The notes under the pieces: model-generated
Database searches by the model: none
Told to the model about the DNA's origin: nothing
What the model saw: only the letters and a program-made list of their open reading frames with translations
Part shown: piece after piece, positions 46,888 to 57,503 of the stretch
How the letters are laid out: every line of letters begins with the position of its first letter
How positions within the stretch are numbered: position 1 is the first letter of the stretch
Assembly (NCBI RefSeq): GCF_000276665.1
Contig: NW_004955465.1
Location: 7,357,428 to 7,421,427, forward strand
Origin: Chinchilla lanigera
Taxonomy: Eukaryota; Chordata; Mammalia; Rodentia; Chinchillidae
Length of the DNA stretch: 64,000 nucleotides
Reading direction: 5' to 3'
Position numbers and translations under genes: made by a program

Positions 46888-48440
46888 GGAAAACAGATGA
46901 GCTTTTTCTTTCTTTTTTTTTATTTTAAAGAGAATAAAAACTATTCAGATTTTCAAAGCAAGATGATAGGAAATTGACAATGATTGATATCTTGCATATT
47001 CAAAGTAGTTGCTCAGATTACCAGATATAGTCACGCAAAATTGATCACACAATAGAAGCACTAACTGTTCCTTTCAAAAAACTAATAGAAATTAGTAGTA
47101 CAATTATCTTAGCTATCTTGTGTGCATGCGTATATATATATATATGTATATTCATTTTTTTTTATTTTTTGCTTCCTTCTTTTCTCCTTCCCCCATCCCA
47201 GTTGTTCTTTCCTTTTAAGCAGTTTCTTTCACTTTCACAATATCTATTGTACTTTTGGGATTTTATTTACTTTTTCAGTTTGTTATACAAGGAAGGCAAT
47301 ATGATGTTTACATATGTGAGTCTGATCTATTTCACTTGTGAATATGGTCTGTATTTGTATCCATTTACCTATAGAAGCCTTGAGTTTAATCTTTCTTTAT
47401 AGCTGAGTCATACTCCATTGTATAAAAGTACCACATCTTTTTTTAGCAATTCTAAAATCAACACAGTACTGGCAAAAAAATAAACCTGAGGATCTATGGA
47501 ACTGATTAGAAGATACAGACATAACTACAAATACACTAGACCATCTTGTCTTTGACAAAGGGGCCAAATATTTTCACTGGAAGAAAGATAACCTCTTTCA
47601 CAAATCATGCTGAGAAAACTGGCCTTCCACATGCTGAAGACTAAAACTAGACCCATGACTATCACCATGCACTAAACTAAAGTCAAAATGGATTAAAGAT
47701 CTAAATATTAAAACAGAAACACTAAATCTACTGGAAGAGAAAATAGGTAGAAATCTTGAAGACGTAGGGGTAGGCAGAGAGTTCATGAACAAAAACCACA
47801 CTGCATGAGAAATACTTCAAAGAATCAACAAGTGGGATCTTATCTTATTAAAAAGTTTTTATACATCAAAAGAAATCACCAGCAGAGTGAAAAGAAAACC
47901 CATAGAGTGGAAAAAAATTATAGCCAACTGTCCCTCAGACAAAGGACTTCTATCTAGAACATATAAAGTATTTTAAGAAATCAGGACCCCAAAATTAAAA
48001 AACCCAGTCCAAAAATGAGTGTCTCAGATGAGTATACTCTTCTCTGATGAAGAAATACAAATGGCAAATAAATATATGAAAAAATGTTCAACATCATTGG
48101 TCATTAGAGAAACACAAATTAAAACAACATTGAGATTCCATCTCACCCCAAGAAGAATGGCTTTCATGAAGAAATCACCAATAACAAATGCTGGCAAGGC
48201 TGTGGGGAAAAAGGAACCCTTCTCCACTGTCGGTGGGAGTGTAGACTGGTGCAATCATTGTGGAAATTAGTGTGGAGACTCCTCAAGAAGCTAGGACTGG
48301 AGGTCCCATTCAACCCAGCTATTCCCCTTTTGTGTATTTTCCCATAAGAATTGAAAGCATTTTACCACAGCAATGTGTGTGCATCCATGTTTATAGCAGA
48401 ACAATTTGTCATAGCTAAATCTTGGAAACAGAGGAGCTTT
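46888..48440 (-). mobile_element. twin-primed LINE-1 insertion with target duplications
   Basis: 46913-47449 is minus-strand L1 3' UTR and ORF2 end, parallel to 57080-57660. From about 47450 to 48430 the sequence is plus-strand ORF2 C-terminal region, matching the complement of about 57690-58655. The two parts meet within about 30 bp of each other on the L1 map and point in opposite directions. Flanks ggaaaacagatgagcttt (46888-46905) and ggaaacagaggagcttt (48424-48440) form a target-site duplication with one indel and one mismatch; part of the right copy also matches the L1, a microhomology. The 83-codon frame at 48019-48270 is L1 ORF2 coding remnant. Confidence 0.88.
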
Positions 48441-48970
48441 AAGAGACGATGGTGATGATGATAATGTGGGTGATTATAGTGATTCTTCAGAGAAGGATCT
48501 CTACAAAATGAAGATACCTATAAACTTCTATTTAGGACCTTCTCATTGGTTTGCTTGAAGATGGATTATAGTCTTTCATCTTAGTGATTCAGAAGCACCT
48601 GATTAATCAGAGAATATAAATGTTTCAAAGAAGCCATTTGAATGGAGTTTAGGAGTTCTACTTTGCAGTTGAGGAGGATCCAATATGAGACTAATCCTTC
48701 TCAAATAACTATTACAAAATATAAAAGAGAAATTATCTGAAGTCCTTGGAGAGTGACTAAAAGCAGCAACTGGAAAGGAGTACACGCTTGGAAACAGGAA
48801 ACAGTATAAAGGGAGTTGGGGTTTTTTTTTAGCAGTTTTGTCCCTAAAGGGAGGCCGCAGTCAAGGATGTATTGTTCAACTAGAACAAGACAGGAATAAA
48901 GATATAGTGACTCAGGAAGGAAAGACAGAGTTTGGGGCTATCAGCAACTGGTCAGTAAGGGGAATCTTGC
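48441..48970. other. no gene recognised
   Basis: Unique A-rich sequence between the twin-primed L1 and a young ID. Confidence 0.4.
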
Positions 48971-49124
48971 AAAAGTGGCAGTTTATTTATTTATTTATTT
49001 ATTTATTATTTTTTTTTTTTTGGTTTTTCTCCGGTACCGGGAACCGAACTCATGACCTTGCGCTTGCCAGGCAGGCGCTTTTGCCGCTGAGCTAAGTCCC
49101 CAGCCCCCCAAAAGTGGCAGTTTA
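48971..49124 (-). mobile_element. young ID SINE with 15-bp perfect target duplication
   Basis: A (TTTA)n then T-run is followed by ggtttttctccggtaccggg and the full ID body to ctaagtccccagcccc. aaaagtggcagttta is identical at 48971-48985 and 49110-49124. The body nearly equals the copies at 52 and 55.8 kb, so the insertion is recent. The 85-codon plus frame ending at 49095 runs into it and its tail is SINE-derived. Confidence 0.96.
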
Positions 49125-49399
49125 GACAAAAGTTCAAAATTCTTCACATAAAATCTAACCAGGCATTTTCGCTAAGCCTGGACATATGCATGCATGAGAT
49201 AAACTTCAAACTCCATGTAGTTTACATAAAGCTAAAATAACCAAACAGAGATATTCAAACAGTTAGTATGAAGCTAAAATATCTAAACAGTTTCAGGGAC
49301 TGCCCCAAAAGGGAAAGTAGGATTAGAATTTAGAATTTGAGCTCAGTCAAGTGAATTGACTGCTAAAACAAGTCTACATCATTTGGTGGAACATAACAG
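49125..49399. other. no gene; possible start of L1M remnant
   Basis: A-rich sequence. It may be the 5' continuation of the following L1M remnant but is not recognisable on its own. Confidence 0.35.
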
Positions 49400-50300
49400 A
49401 ATCCATGGTCTCCACAAAACATCATTCATAATGTCCAGTATACAGTACAGGATTGCAACACATAAAATTAAACATGCAAGAGAAAAGAAATAAATAGAAA
49501 ATAGCTCTAAGATGACTCACATATTAAAATTATCAGACAAGTATTCTAAAGCATTCATTGTAACCATGAAAGAACAGTTACAGTGAAGGAATATATAGGA
49601 AATGTCACATAAGGAAAATATAAATGGGAAAAGAAAATATAAAAAGACAATAATAAAAATTCTATGGCAAAAATAGATTAATAGAATCTATGATAAATTT
49701 ACTGATGGATTTAACAACCAATTCAGGATGATGTAAAAAATATTAGCAGAAATTATTAAGTCTTAAGAACAGGAAAAAATGATTATGTGAAAAAACTAGC
49801 AATGTCTTGGTGGAATAATATCTGTAGCCCTAGCTTTCACAGAAATGAAATTTAAAGATGAAAGAAAACAGAGAATGAGGCAAAATAAAACTTTGAAGAA
49901 ATAGAGGCAGAAAATTTCTTAAATTTGGTGAAAAACATAAAGTGCTTAAGTATTCAGTTGCTCCCTAAGGGAACTAAAAAGTGGATTTGAAACTCCAAAT
50001 TTTCAGGAAAGGCTTCTTTGAAAGAAAAAAAAGATGTTATTTTGATTGCCAGATGGTATTTTATTTGGAGAGGCAGAAAAAAAGGCAAAATGAGTAGTTC
50101 ATCAAAATCTAATAGATGAAATCCAAATCAGATTTTAGTAAACAATTACAAAATCCTAAAACAAAAAAAACAATCAAACAAAAACAACAAACAAAAGAAA
50201 CAAGAACAGAACACAGAATGAAGTTCTTAGTAGCAATCCATAAGAGTCTGTAGGAAGTAGCAAAATTTATAGTCTTACAATGCAAATTTTCCTCAAAGAG
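49400..50300 (+). mobile_element. ancient L1M ORF1-region remnant
   Basis: 'attatcagacaagtattcta' at about 49538 and 'gaagaaatagaggcagaaaa' followed by 'atttggtgaaaaacataaag' at about 49896-49944 match, in order, the L1M 5' and ORF1 coiled-coil region (consensus 'gaagaaataatggccgaaaa'). No frame survives. The 3' edge is uncertain; A-rich tracts follow to 50200. Confidence 0.6.
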
Positions 50301-50457
50301 CAGCATTTCAATAGAATAAAGCCAACCTAGAGAGTCTGGTTTAATAGTGAACTTCCATAGTATCCAAAGTAGAGTCAGAAGTTGGGAAATGGAAGAAATT
50401 TTCAGAGGTCAACAAAGTTGGTAAGGGTATTTGGGCTGAAGAGGACTTGAGGGCTGT

Positions 50458-50885
50458 ATTAGTATGTTCTTCATAACTATAATAAACTACATGAGACACA
50501 GTTGCTTTATAAAGAAAAAAGGCTTAGTTTAGAAAAGAAACAGGGGTGTTTGGTCTCGTTGCAGTTGTAGAAGAACAAAATCAAGGAACCAGCTGGTGGT
50601 GGCCCTGTTGCTGTCCAAGTCCCAATATGGTATAGGGTATCAAATGGAGAGATAGACAGAGAGAGAGAAAGAGAGAAAAAAAAAAGAAAACAGCAGATAT
50701 TTCTGTTCTCTCACTCTTCTGATAAAGCAATCAAGTTTTAATATTCATTCACAGAGGCTGTTCCCTGGTGACCTGATCTTAACCCAATCACCCCCCAAGA
50801 GCTCTAACTCTAAACACTAGTCAGATTGAATTTCCACTTCCTCAATACCTCACAACAGGAATTAAATCTCACCATGTGAAACCTT
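50458..50885 (-). mobile_element. MaLR-like LTR (minus strand)
   Basis: In complement it carries 'attagtatgttcttcataac', 'tataaagaaaaaaggcttag', a GA-rich insert at about 50657-50687 and 'gtgacctgatcttaacccaa'. This is the order of a MaLR LTR of about 430 bp. The 3' end of the LTR is at the left. Confidence 0.6.
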
Positions 50886-52002
50886 AGAGAATATACTCAT
50901 ACTGCATCCAACCACAGCTGAAGCCAAATATCCTGATTCTACTTCCCATGTATACGACCTTGAGAAAGTTAATTAGTCTTTCCTCATCTAAGAAACAGGT
51001 TTTTCAGATAACTGTATGAAAAACATGGCTATCTGCAACATAATTGGCCCATTGTCTACAAAGTTAGCACCTACCCCTGGTGATGTGACAAAGGCCACAC
51101 AGCTCTTTAGATACCAATCCTTCCTCGCTCCAGCTTGAACTCTGCCATTTAGTGCTGTTCTTCTCTGTATTCCCTAGCCTTAAAATTTTCCATCATTTCT
51201 CTGTTCTTGACATCTAGAAACATTCTGTTCTCAGAGACTTCAAATGGTGCACACTACTTTTTCTTTGGAACCCTCAAGTGGATTTTTGAAGAAACTGACA
51301 AAGCCAACCCAAGGCTACATTCTAATTGTGACACTTATATAATCATGATCTCCACCTTAATGCTCCCTTAATTATGTGAAGAGCAGATCTGAGCTCCACG
51401 GGAGGCATCTACTGGGAAATGCATCAAGGAATATTGGAAAGAACAGTAGAGAACTTCTAGGTTCACCCTTACTAGTCCTGAGACACTGTCAGCCCCTTTC
51501 TTGTCTGACCTTAGGGTTCTTCATCTAAAAAGACATGCATATGAGACCCTGTCCTACCTCTTTTACAGATCCCTAATGAAATATAGATCCAATCCTGGTG
51601 TACCAAGGGGCTCTGCAAACGGTAAAATACAATGTAACTGTAATTTCATCTTACTTGTCTTGGAAAATCCTTTGAAGAGTTCAGGGCATAAATCAAATTG
51701 TGACTACTCCTGAAACTAAATCTCTGTGTATTCTGGTTTACCCATGTGGGCACTGTCAGTATCCTTGGTTTATGTAATGATAAATCATAAATGTGATGCC
51801 AGATGTTGCTTTATCCCCACGTTCTGGGGAACATGTCAGAAAATGTCAGAGGTGACCATTGAAGGCATTCAGGTTGACCTGGTAAAGCTCTTGGTATCTA
51901 AGACTTACAGCCAAGAAGACAGATGGTTTTAACTACTTAATGCTTCATTTCTAAGTCTATTCATGTTTCATCCAATGTGCTTATTTGCAGAAGACTCTAT
52001 TA
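50886..52002. other. no gene recognised
   Basis: Unique sequence. Small plus-strand frames (51501-51713, 51726-51932) have no domain. Confidence 0.4.
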
Positions 52003-52128
52003 AGATACAACACTTTTTTTTTTTTTTGGTTTTTCTCCAGTACCGGGAACCCAACTCACGACCTTGCGCTTGCCAGGCAGGCGCTTTGCTGCTGAGCTAA
52101 ATCCCCAGCCCCAGATACAACACTTTTT
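52003..52128 (-). mobile_element. young ID SINE with 16-bp perfect target duplication
   Basis: agatacaacacttttt is identical at 52003-52018 and 52113-52128, around a T-run and the ID body from ggtttttctccagtaccggg to aaatccccagcccc. It landed directly beside the poly-T (3' tail) of the L1 fragment to its right. Confidence 0.96.
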
Positions 52129-52463
52129 AAAGGAATTTTTAATTTTTTTATTTTAAAGAGAATAAAAAAATAACAAAGATGAAAACAAAACAGCACATAA
52201 ACAATAAAAACAATACAAGATTTCAAAACAAAATGATAGGGATTAACAATGTTGTTATACTATGTTTTGTTATCTAAAATGAGGTTGCTCAGGTTACCAG
52301 ATGTAAGAATGCAAGATTTATCAAACGATTGAAGAGAATAAAAAGTAATTAAAAACATTAAAAATGATACAGAACTTTGCTAAACAAGATGGTAGGAATT
52401 CAACAATGGTAGTTATATTACATACTGTTGTATTCAAATTATATCTGGTAATCTGAACAACTA
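52129..52463 (-). mobile_element. two abutting LINE-1 3' ends, the second with a tiny inversion
   Basis: Copy 1 (52140-52331) runs from 'tattttaaagagaataaaaa' to 'atttatcaaacgattg', parallel to 57085-57245. Copy 2 restarts at 52332 with 'agagaataaaaag' and follows the same L1 map to 'gttgtattcaaa' (about 52438). The last 25 bases (52439-52463, 'tatctggtaatctgaacaac') are the complement of the next 25 bases of the L1. Two insertions, or one with duplication, fit equally well. Confidence 0.75.
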
Positions 52464-54069
52464 AAGCAATATTTTAAAATTCTTCATTAATAGTTATCTG
52501 AATTCACATCTATGAAAATGACATGACTATAATTCAATTACAGTTGTTTATACACTGCCCTCTTCTCTTAAAAAATGTGATTGAGCAAACTGATTTTCTT
52601 AATTGTAAGAAAGTACAGATAAGGAGGTTTTACTATGTTCTTGTAAGTGACTTAATTCCCAAGGGAAAAGAAAAAGGAAGGGTAGAAGTCTTAAGAATGG
52701 ATATGTGACATTGCACTCATCATTACTGAAAAAATGAGTTCTTTTTTCAGTTTGTAAAAAAAAAAATCCTTGTCTACAGAACTATGAATTGTGTCATAAT
52801 AGAAGAAGCTAAGTCTGCACATGTAAAATAAAGCATACATTTATTTGTTTGTTTCTATTGGGAAATGAAAGGTTTGTTCTTAAATTCCCATGGTCATCAT
52901 CCTCAGTATTTATGAGCAAAAAAAGATGTGGGTACAACCTGTAGACATGCTATAGAATGTTATGATTAAGCTACAACAGTTTATTAATTTGTTTTTTTTT
53001 TTTAAAAAATGAGATAAAACAGAATGTGTTTCCATATGCCTATAATTAGAAGGAGAACAATATGCAAACAACCTAGTTGAGTGTTCTCCCTGCATTGGGC
53101 AAACATATCAGGCTTCTGTCTTCTCTCCCCAGAAAAATCCACAAACGTCCAAGATTTTTCAGTCTACTCATGGGTTCCTCAGATAGCAATTGACATCAAA
53201 GTAAAATACCCTAGTGAAAAAGGAACTAAATGCATTTCCCTAATTTTTTTTTTTTACAAGAAACTTTCTGTTCTCTTTTTACCTCCACATGCAGTAGATG
53301 AAAGGTTTTACATCTGTGTAGGACAGACAAGTGTCTCTCCAAGACCAAAAGGTTCCAAGTGCCCCATACTAAGGAATGGGTCATATTCATGATTGTGTAG
53401 CACAGCAAGAACACATGAGCACAACCAAAGGCAGTGTGTGTGGAAGGATAGGATTTGTGTTCATTCCCATTTCTTTCTTTCCTTCTTCTATCTTTGGGAA
53501 AAACAGTACTGTATTAGCAGAATAATTCCTGAGCCATTTGGTTTGTTTGCTTGTCTTGCAGATGCTCAATCTGAAGGACCTGAGGCCTCCTCCATCCTAG
53601 CAGGGTGAGAACCTGGCTTGTCCTGAAGCCGTCGGCATCACTCACAGCCTGATGGGTGAAGCTCACCTGGGAGCTGGGAGTGTGGGGGGTCAACAGAGGA
53701 CAGAAAGACTGAGGAAGTGCAGGGAATTGGAAATGGGCAGAGCTTCTTTGTGGGCTAAATAGTAAACTGAGAAGAATAGCAAGTATAAAGTTTTGCGCCA
53801 TTGCATGAGCTCTGGATATATGTGGTTATCACTGTAATAAGAGGGTTTTCTGACAGGTAAGAACTGAATTAGCACACTGTTCCAAGCACTGCATCACCGG
53901 TGCAAAGTTGACCATTCATATTTCTTGAGGAAGTTTCGTTGTGCCTCTTTCCTCCGGAAAATGTGGGTAGGAACAAAGTGTCAGCGGAACTCATTTGCAG
54001 ACCTGGAGATGGTTTCTGCATCACATTTTGAGTAACACTGAACTAGGAAACCACTAACGTAGCTGAAAT
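52464..54069. other. no confident gene; weak exon-like patch near 53560
   Basis: At 53550-53607 'gcttgtcttgcag' (acceptor-like, with pyrimidine tract) is followed by an open stretch and 'agcagggtgaga' (donor-like GTGAGA), which would enclose about 45 bases. No family or conservation can be read from it. Frames of 60-103 codons overlap on both strands across 53081-53875. Confidence 0.3.
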
Positions 54070-54300
54070 GAAGCACAAAGAATTTGAGTTCCGTCATCAG
54101 CGGAGATTGGGATCCTGGATCGGCTACTGTTTTAGCTGAGTGCTCCTGTGAAAATTCTTTCATTTCCACTTTGTCCGACCAGAGGAGATAATCATGGTGG
54201 TGTCTCATCACGTTGTGAAGATTTTAAAGAAGTGGTTCCCAACACATGATTTAACAAGTAGTAAACACTCAGTAACTGTTAGTTGACACTACTTTTTCTT
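54070..54300 (+). mobile_element. MIR SINE, diverged
   Basis: 'gggatcctggatcggctac', 'tgttttagctgagtgctcct', 'gaaaattctttcatttccac' and 'aagtagtaaacactcagtaa' follow the MIR core and tail order with about a quarter of the bases changed. Confidence 0.5.
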
Positions 54301-54784
54301 ATTTACTGCACCTTTACTGCGTGTCTGCTCATTTTTTGGGCCCTGGGCTAATTGGTAGAGGTACAAAGATCAATGAAATGCAATTCCTCTCCAGATAGAC
54401 TTTTTCCACTTTAGAGATCCTGGATGAAGTAGACCTGAGGCCAGTCTCTCCTATGACTTCCTCCACACCATGCAGAGTGACTGTAAGAGGAAAATTAACA
54501 TGAATGAATGCAAGTGAAATGGAGCACTGAAGTGGAAGTACAGTGAAATGGAAATTTCAAATGACTTTCACCAGAGGTAACAGAAAACATCAACTCCTGC
54601 TAGCTGTATACATGGGGAACGTATTACTTTACATAACTGGAAGTCCAGGGCAGGGTTAGCCTCTGTGCTTACTTAATGGTATGGTTCTGGGTCCATTTTT
54701 GCTGAGGCACCTTGATTAAGGCTTTTTAAAAACATTAGCACCACTTCTACAGTGTTACATCTCAATAACCTTTCATATTGGACT
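54301..54784. other. no gene recognised
   Basis: 'actgcgtgtctgctcatttt' onward (54318) vaguely resembles an L2/MIR tail in complement. The rest is unique. Confidence 0.4.
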
Positions 54785-54985
54785 TGATTGATTGAGTGCA
54801 GTACTGGGACCTGAACCCAGGGCCTTCATACTGAGCTACAACCCCAGCTCTTTTTTGTTTTAAATTTTATTTTGAAGCAAATTCTTACTAAATTGCAAAC
54901 TTGCTTAGTCTGGCCTCAAATTTAAGATACCCCTGCTTCATTTTTCCAGTGTGCTGGTATCATAGGTGTGCTCCATCACATGTTG
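54785..54985 (-). mobile_element. B1-dID composite SINE
   Basis: 'cagtactgggacctgaaccc', 'tactgagctacaaccccagc' (ID half), then T-rich linker, then 'tgcttagtctggcctcaaat' and 'gtgctggtatcataggtgtg' (B1 half), in the same order as the other copies. Confidence 0.8.
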
Positions 54986-55289
54986 CTTACATTTCACATT
55001 TTATATTCAACCGGATTTAGAGAAAAAAGCAGAGTTGCTTCCAGAAGTTCTCCTAGAAAAGCAAGGAAGAACCTTCCCAGATCCCTGGATTTTACTGTCC
55101 CCATTTAAAATCAGGTGCTCCTCCCTGAATCAATCATTAGCAAAGACAATGGACAGTCCTGAAGCTTCAGATCTCCAAGCAAAGATACTGAACGAGAAAG
55201 CAAATCATGTTCCCAAGAAGTGTTCTAAGAAAATGACAACAACCCCCTATCTGAAATCCCTGGAGGAAAGAATCACCATCCAAAGCGTC
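54986..55289. other. no confident gene; 110-codon frame
   Basis: The plus-strand frame 54966-55298 translates to a Lys/Ser/Glu-rich product without a recognisable domain. Its first codons lie in the B1-dID. It is not obviously chance but has no supporting signal. Confidence 0.35.
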
Positions 55290-55420
55290 AGACCTTGAAA
55301 ATCTCTTAGAGATAGTCTATTCCAATTGCTTAATTTATAGAAAAAGAATTTAAGACAGAAAAATGTAGTTTCCCAAACTTTCACAGCTAAATGTGACACA
55401 GCTGTGATGCTGACTGACTT
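55290..55420 (-). mobile_element. MIR or other ancient SINE fragment
   Basis: 'acttt' then 'cacagctaaatgtgacacag' recalls the 'gtcacacagctagtaagtgg' block of MIR in complement. The match is partial. Confidence 0.4.
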
Positions 55421-55678
55421 ACTATTCTTTCAAATCTATTGTGCTTTCAGCACAAGTAGCCTATTTTGTTTTTCATCCTAACTAATAAAATAAAAAAACA
55501 AAGGATATAATGGTAATAGTTTTTCCATTGCTTTGGGATTCTAGCAGCTGGTGGGTACCATAACTTGTACTGAGGAGAATGGTAAGTGCAATTTATTTGA
55601 TATAACTTGTTTACAATACCCTCCAGTTTCTTTCGAGGATATTGATTACCTCTGAACATTCAGGTCTTGTGTAGCTGT
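55421..55678. other. no gene recognised
   Basis: Unique AT-rich sequence before a young ID. Confidence 0.4.
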
Positions 55679-55916
55679 TCTGTCCCTTATCTTTTTTTTT
55701 TTTTTTTNNNNNNNNNNNNNNNNNNNNNNNNNNNNNNNNNNNNNNNNNNNNNNNNNNNNNNNNNNNNNNNNNNNNNNNNNNNNNNNNNNNNNNNNNNNNN
55801 NNNNNNNTTTTTTTTTTGGTTTTTCTCCGGTACCGGGAACCGAACTCACGACCTTGCGCTTGCCAGGCAGGCGCTTTTGCCGCTGAGCTAAATCCCCAGC
55901 CCCTCTGTCCCTTATC
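55679..55916 (-). mobile_element. young ID SINE with target duplication; assembly gap in its tail
   Basis: tctgtcccttatc is identical at 55679-55691 and 55904-55916. Between them are a T-run, 100 N, more T and a complete ID body from ggtttttctccggtaccggg to aaatccccagcccc. It is nearly identical to the copy at 49 kb. The true tail length is unknown. The poly-Phe/poly-Lys frames across it are artefacts. Confidence 0.95.
55708..55807. other. assembly gap, 100 N
   Basis: Exactly 100 N within a poly-T (SINE A-tail) stretch: an unknown-size gap. Confidence 0.98.
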
Positions 55917-57077
55917 AATAAAATTTTAAAGGGGCATCCAATGGTCAGAATATGAACTATTTTATTTGTGGAACAAAGCTATATTAATTTGTGAAGACTA
56001 TCATTTTGTATTATAACCTGATCTATATTATTCAACCAGATTGATTATAAATGGATTATCTGAATCCACAGTTTATTTGTACAGAATTTTATATATTTCC
56101 TGTGAAGATTTCCTTAACACATTATGTTACTATATTCAAAATGGATCCAAGGATAACTTTTATTCTACTGATCATGTTCACATCTTAAAGGGGGGGGTAA
56201 TAAAAAGAATTAAGATGTGTTATGTGCATGTACCAGATCTCCATAATGAATGTAATCATCATGTACGCCAAATATGTGCTAAAATAAAGAATAATAAATA
56301 AATAAAGCCTCATACTTATTAGAGAGCTTTTTTTGTTCATACTCCAAAACAATTTTGTAGGTAGAGGAGATTCACGAGGAAAGTGTAGCTGGTACTTTGT
56401 TGCAGAGTAACCAGCAACCTCATCTTTGATGTAAATCTTTTCCGTCCAGTCCTTAATGTACAAAATCCCCCTCTGCGCTAGCAAGCTCAGTGTTTTCCCC
56501 TGACCTGTGACCACAAGGTCTTCCATTCTGTATGTTTAAGTGAGATTTGAGTGTGTCTATGAGCAGATATAAAAAACCTGTGATATTCACTTCCCGCTAA
56601 GAGGCTTCCATTGAAGGTAATTCTGATGTCTAAATCATGGGTCTACTTATGCATATTTATATGATGGAACCTAAACTTTCCCTTCTTATGCTCTTAGTTT
56701 TTTTTCCAATGAGTATTATACCATTTCTAAATATTTGATGAAGGCAGGAAAGTGGATTAGCCTTCCATACTTCAGGGACTTGTGGCTTTATTCTCAGTTG
56801 GAGGCATCCCGATGCTATGAATATCAAAATCAATGACCTTTTAGTTGTCAGTTTGTTTCTCTGTCTTTTCCATGGTGTGGTTGTGATGTTAGTGAGCTAT
56901 GCTTTTCCTCCTATTGTCGATACATCATTGATTGTTATAAATGGGGCTTCTGTGGCAATTATATATGCTTTCTCCCTTCACGAGGGAGAAGCTAGCTCAG
57001 AATTTAACATACATTTTAAGGCTAAAGATGTATGATTCAACCCTAGCCTCTCTTTTTAGTACACAGTTTCTCCTGAT
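55917..57077. other. no gene recognised; possible L1 tail at 56220-56300
   Basis: 'catgtaccagatctccataa' to 'aaagaataataaataaataa' looks like an L1 3' terminus on the plus strand, but the body upstream is not recognisable. A 113-codon minus frame (56185-56526) overlaps an 86-codon plus frame. Confidence 0.4.
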
Positions 57078-57299
57078 ATCTTATTTTTTATTTTAAGGAC
57101 AATGATAAAAAATAATAAAAATAATACAGAATTTCAAAACAAGATGAAAGGAAATTAACAACGGTTATTATATTACATATTGTTATCTTCAAAGTAGTTG
57201 CTCTAATTACCAGGTATAGGCATTAAGATTGATCAAACAATATAAATACAACTGTTCCTTTCAATGAACTAATAGAAATTAGTGGTACAATCATCTTAG

Positions 57300-57400
57300 C
57301 TATCATATATATGTTATGAATATATAACATATAAATATATGAATATGCATCATATAAATATGCGTATGTATGTGTGTGTGTATATATGTATGCATTCCTT
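57300..57400 (+). repeat. TA/TG microsatellite in the L1 3' UTR
   Basis: Units ATAT, TATGAATATATAA and TGTGTGTG occupy the same map position as the TA tract at 47128-47150 in the twin-primed copy, so the microsatellite was part of the source element's 3' UTR. Confidence 0.8.
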
Positions 57401-57503
57401 CCTTTTCTCCTTTCCTCCATCTCAGTTATTCTTTCCTTTTTGAGAAGCTTCCCTTTCAAAATGTCTATTGTACCTTTTGGATCTCATTTACTCTTTCAGT
57501 TTC

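Noticed and set aside
55667..55918. Poly-Phe and poly-Lys frames across the gap
   Set aside because: They are the ID tail and N placeholder.
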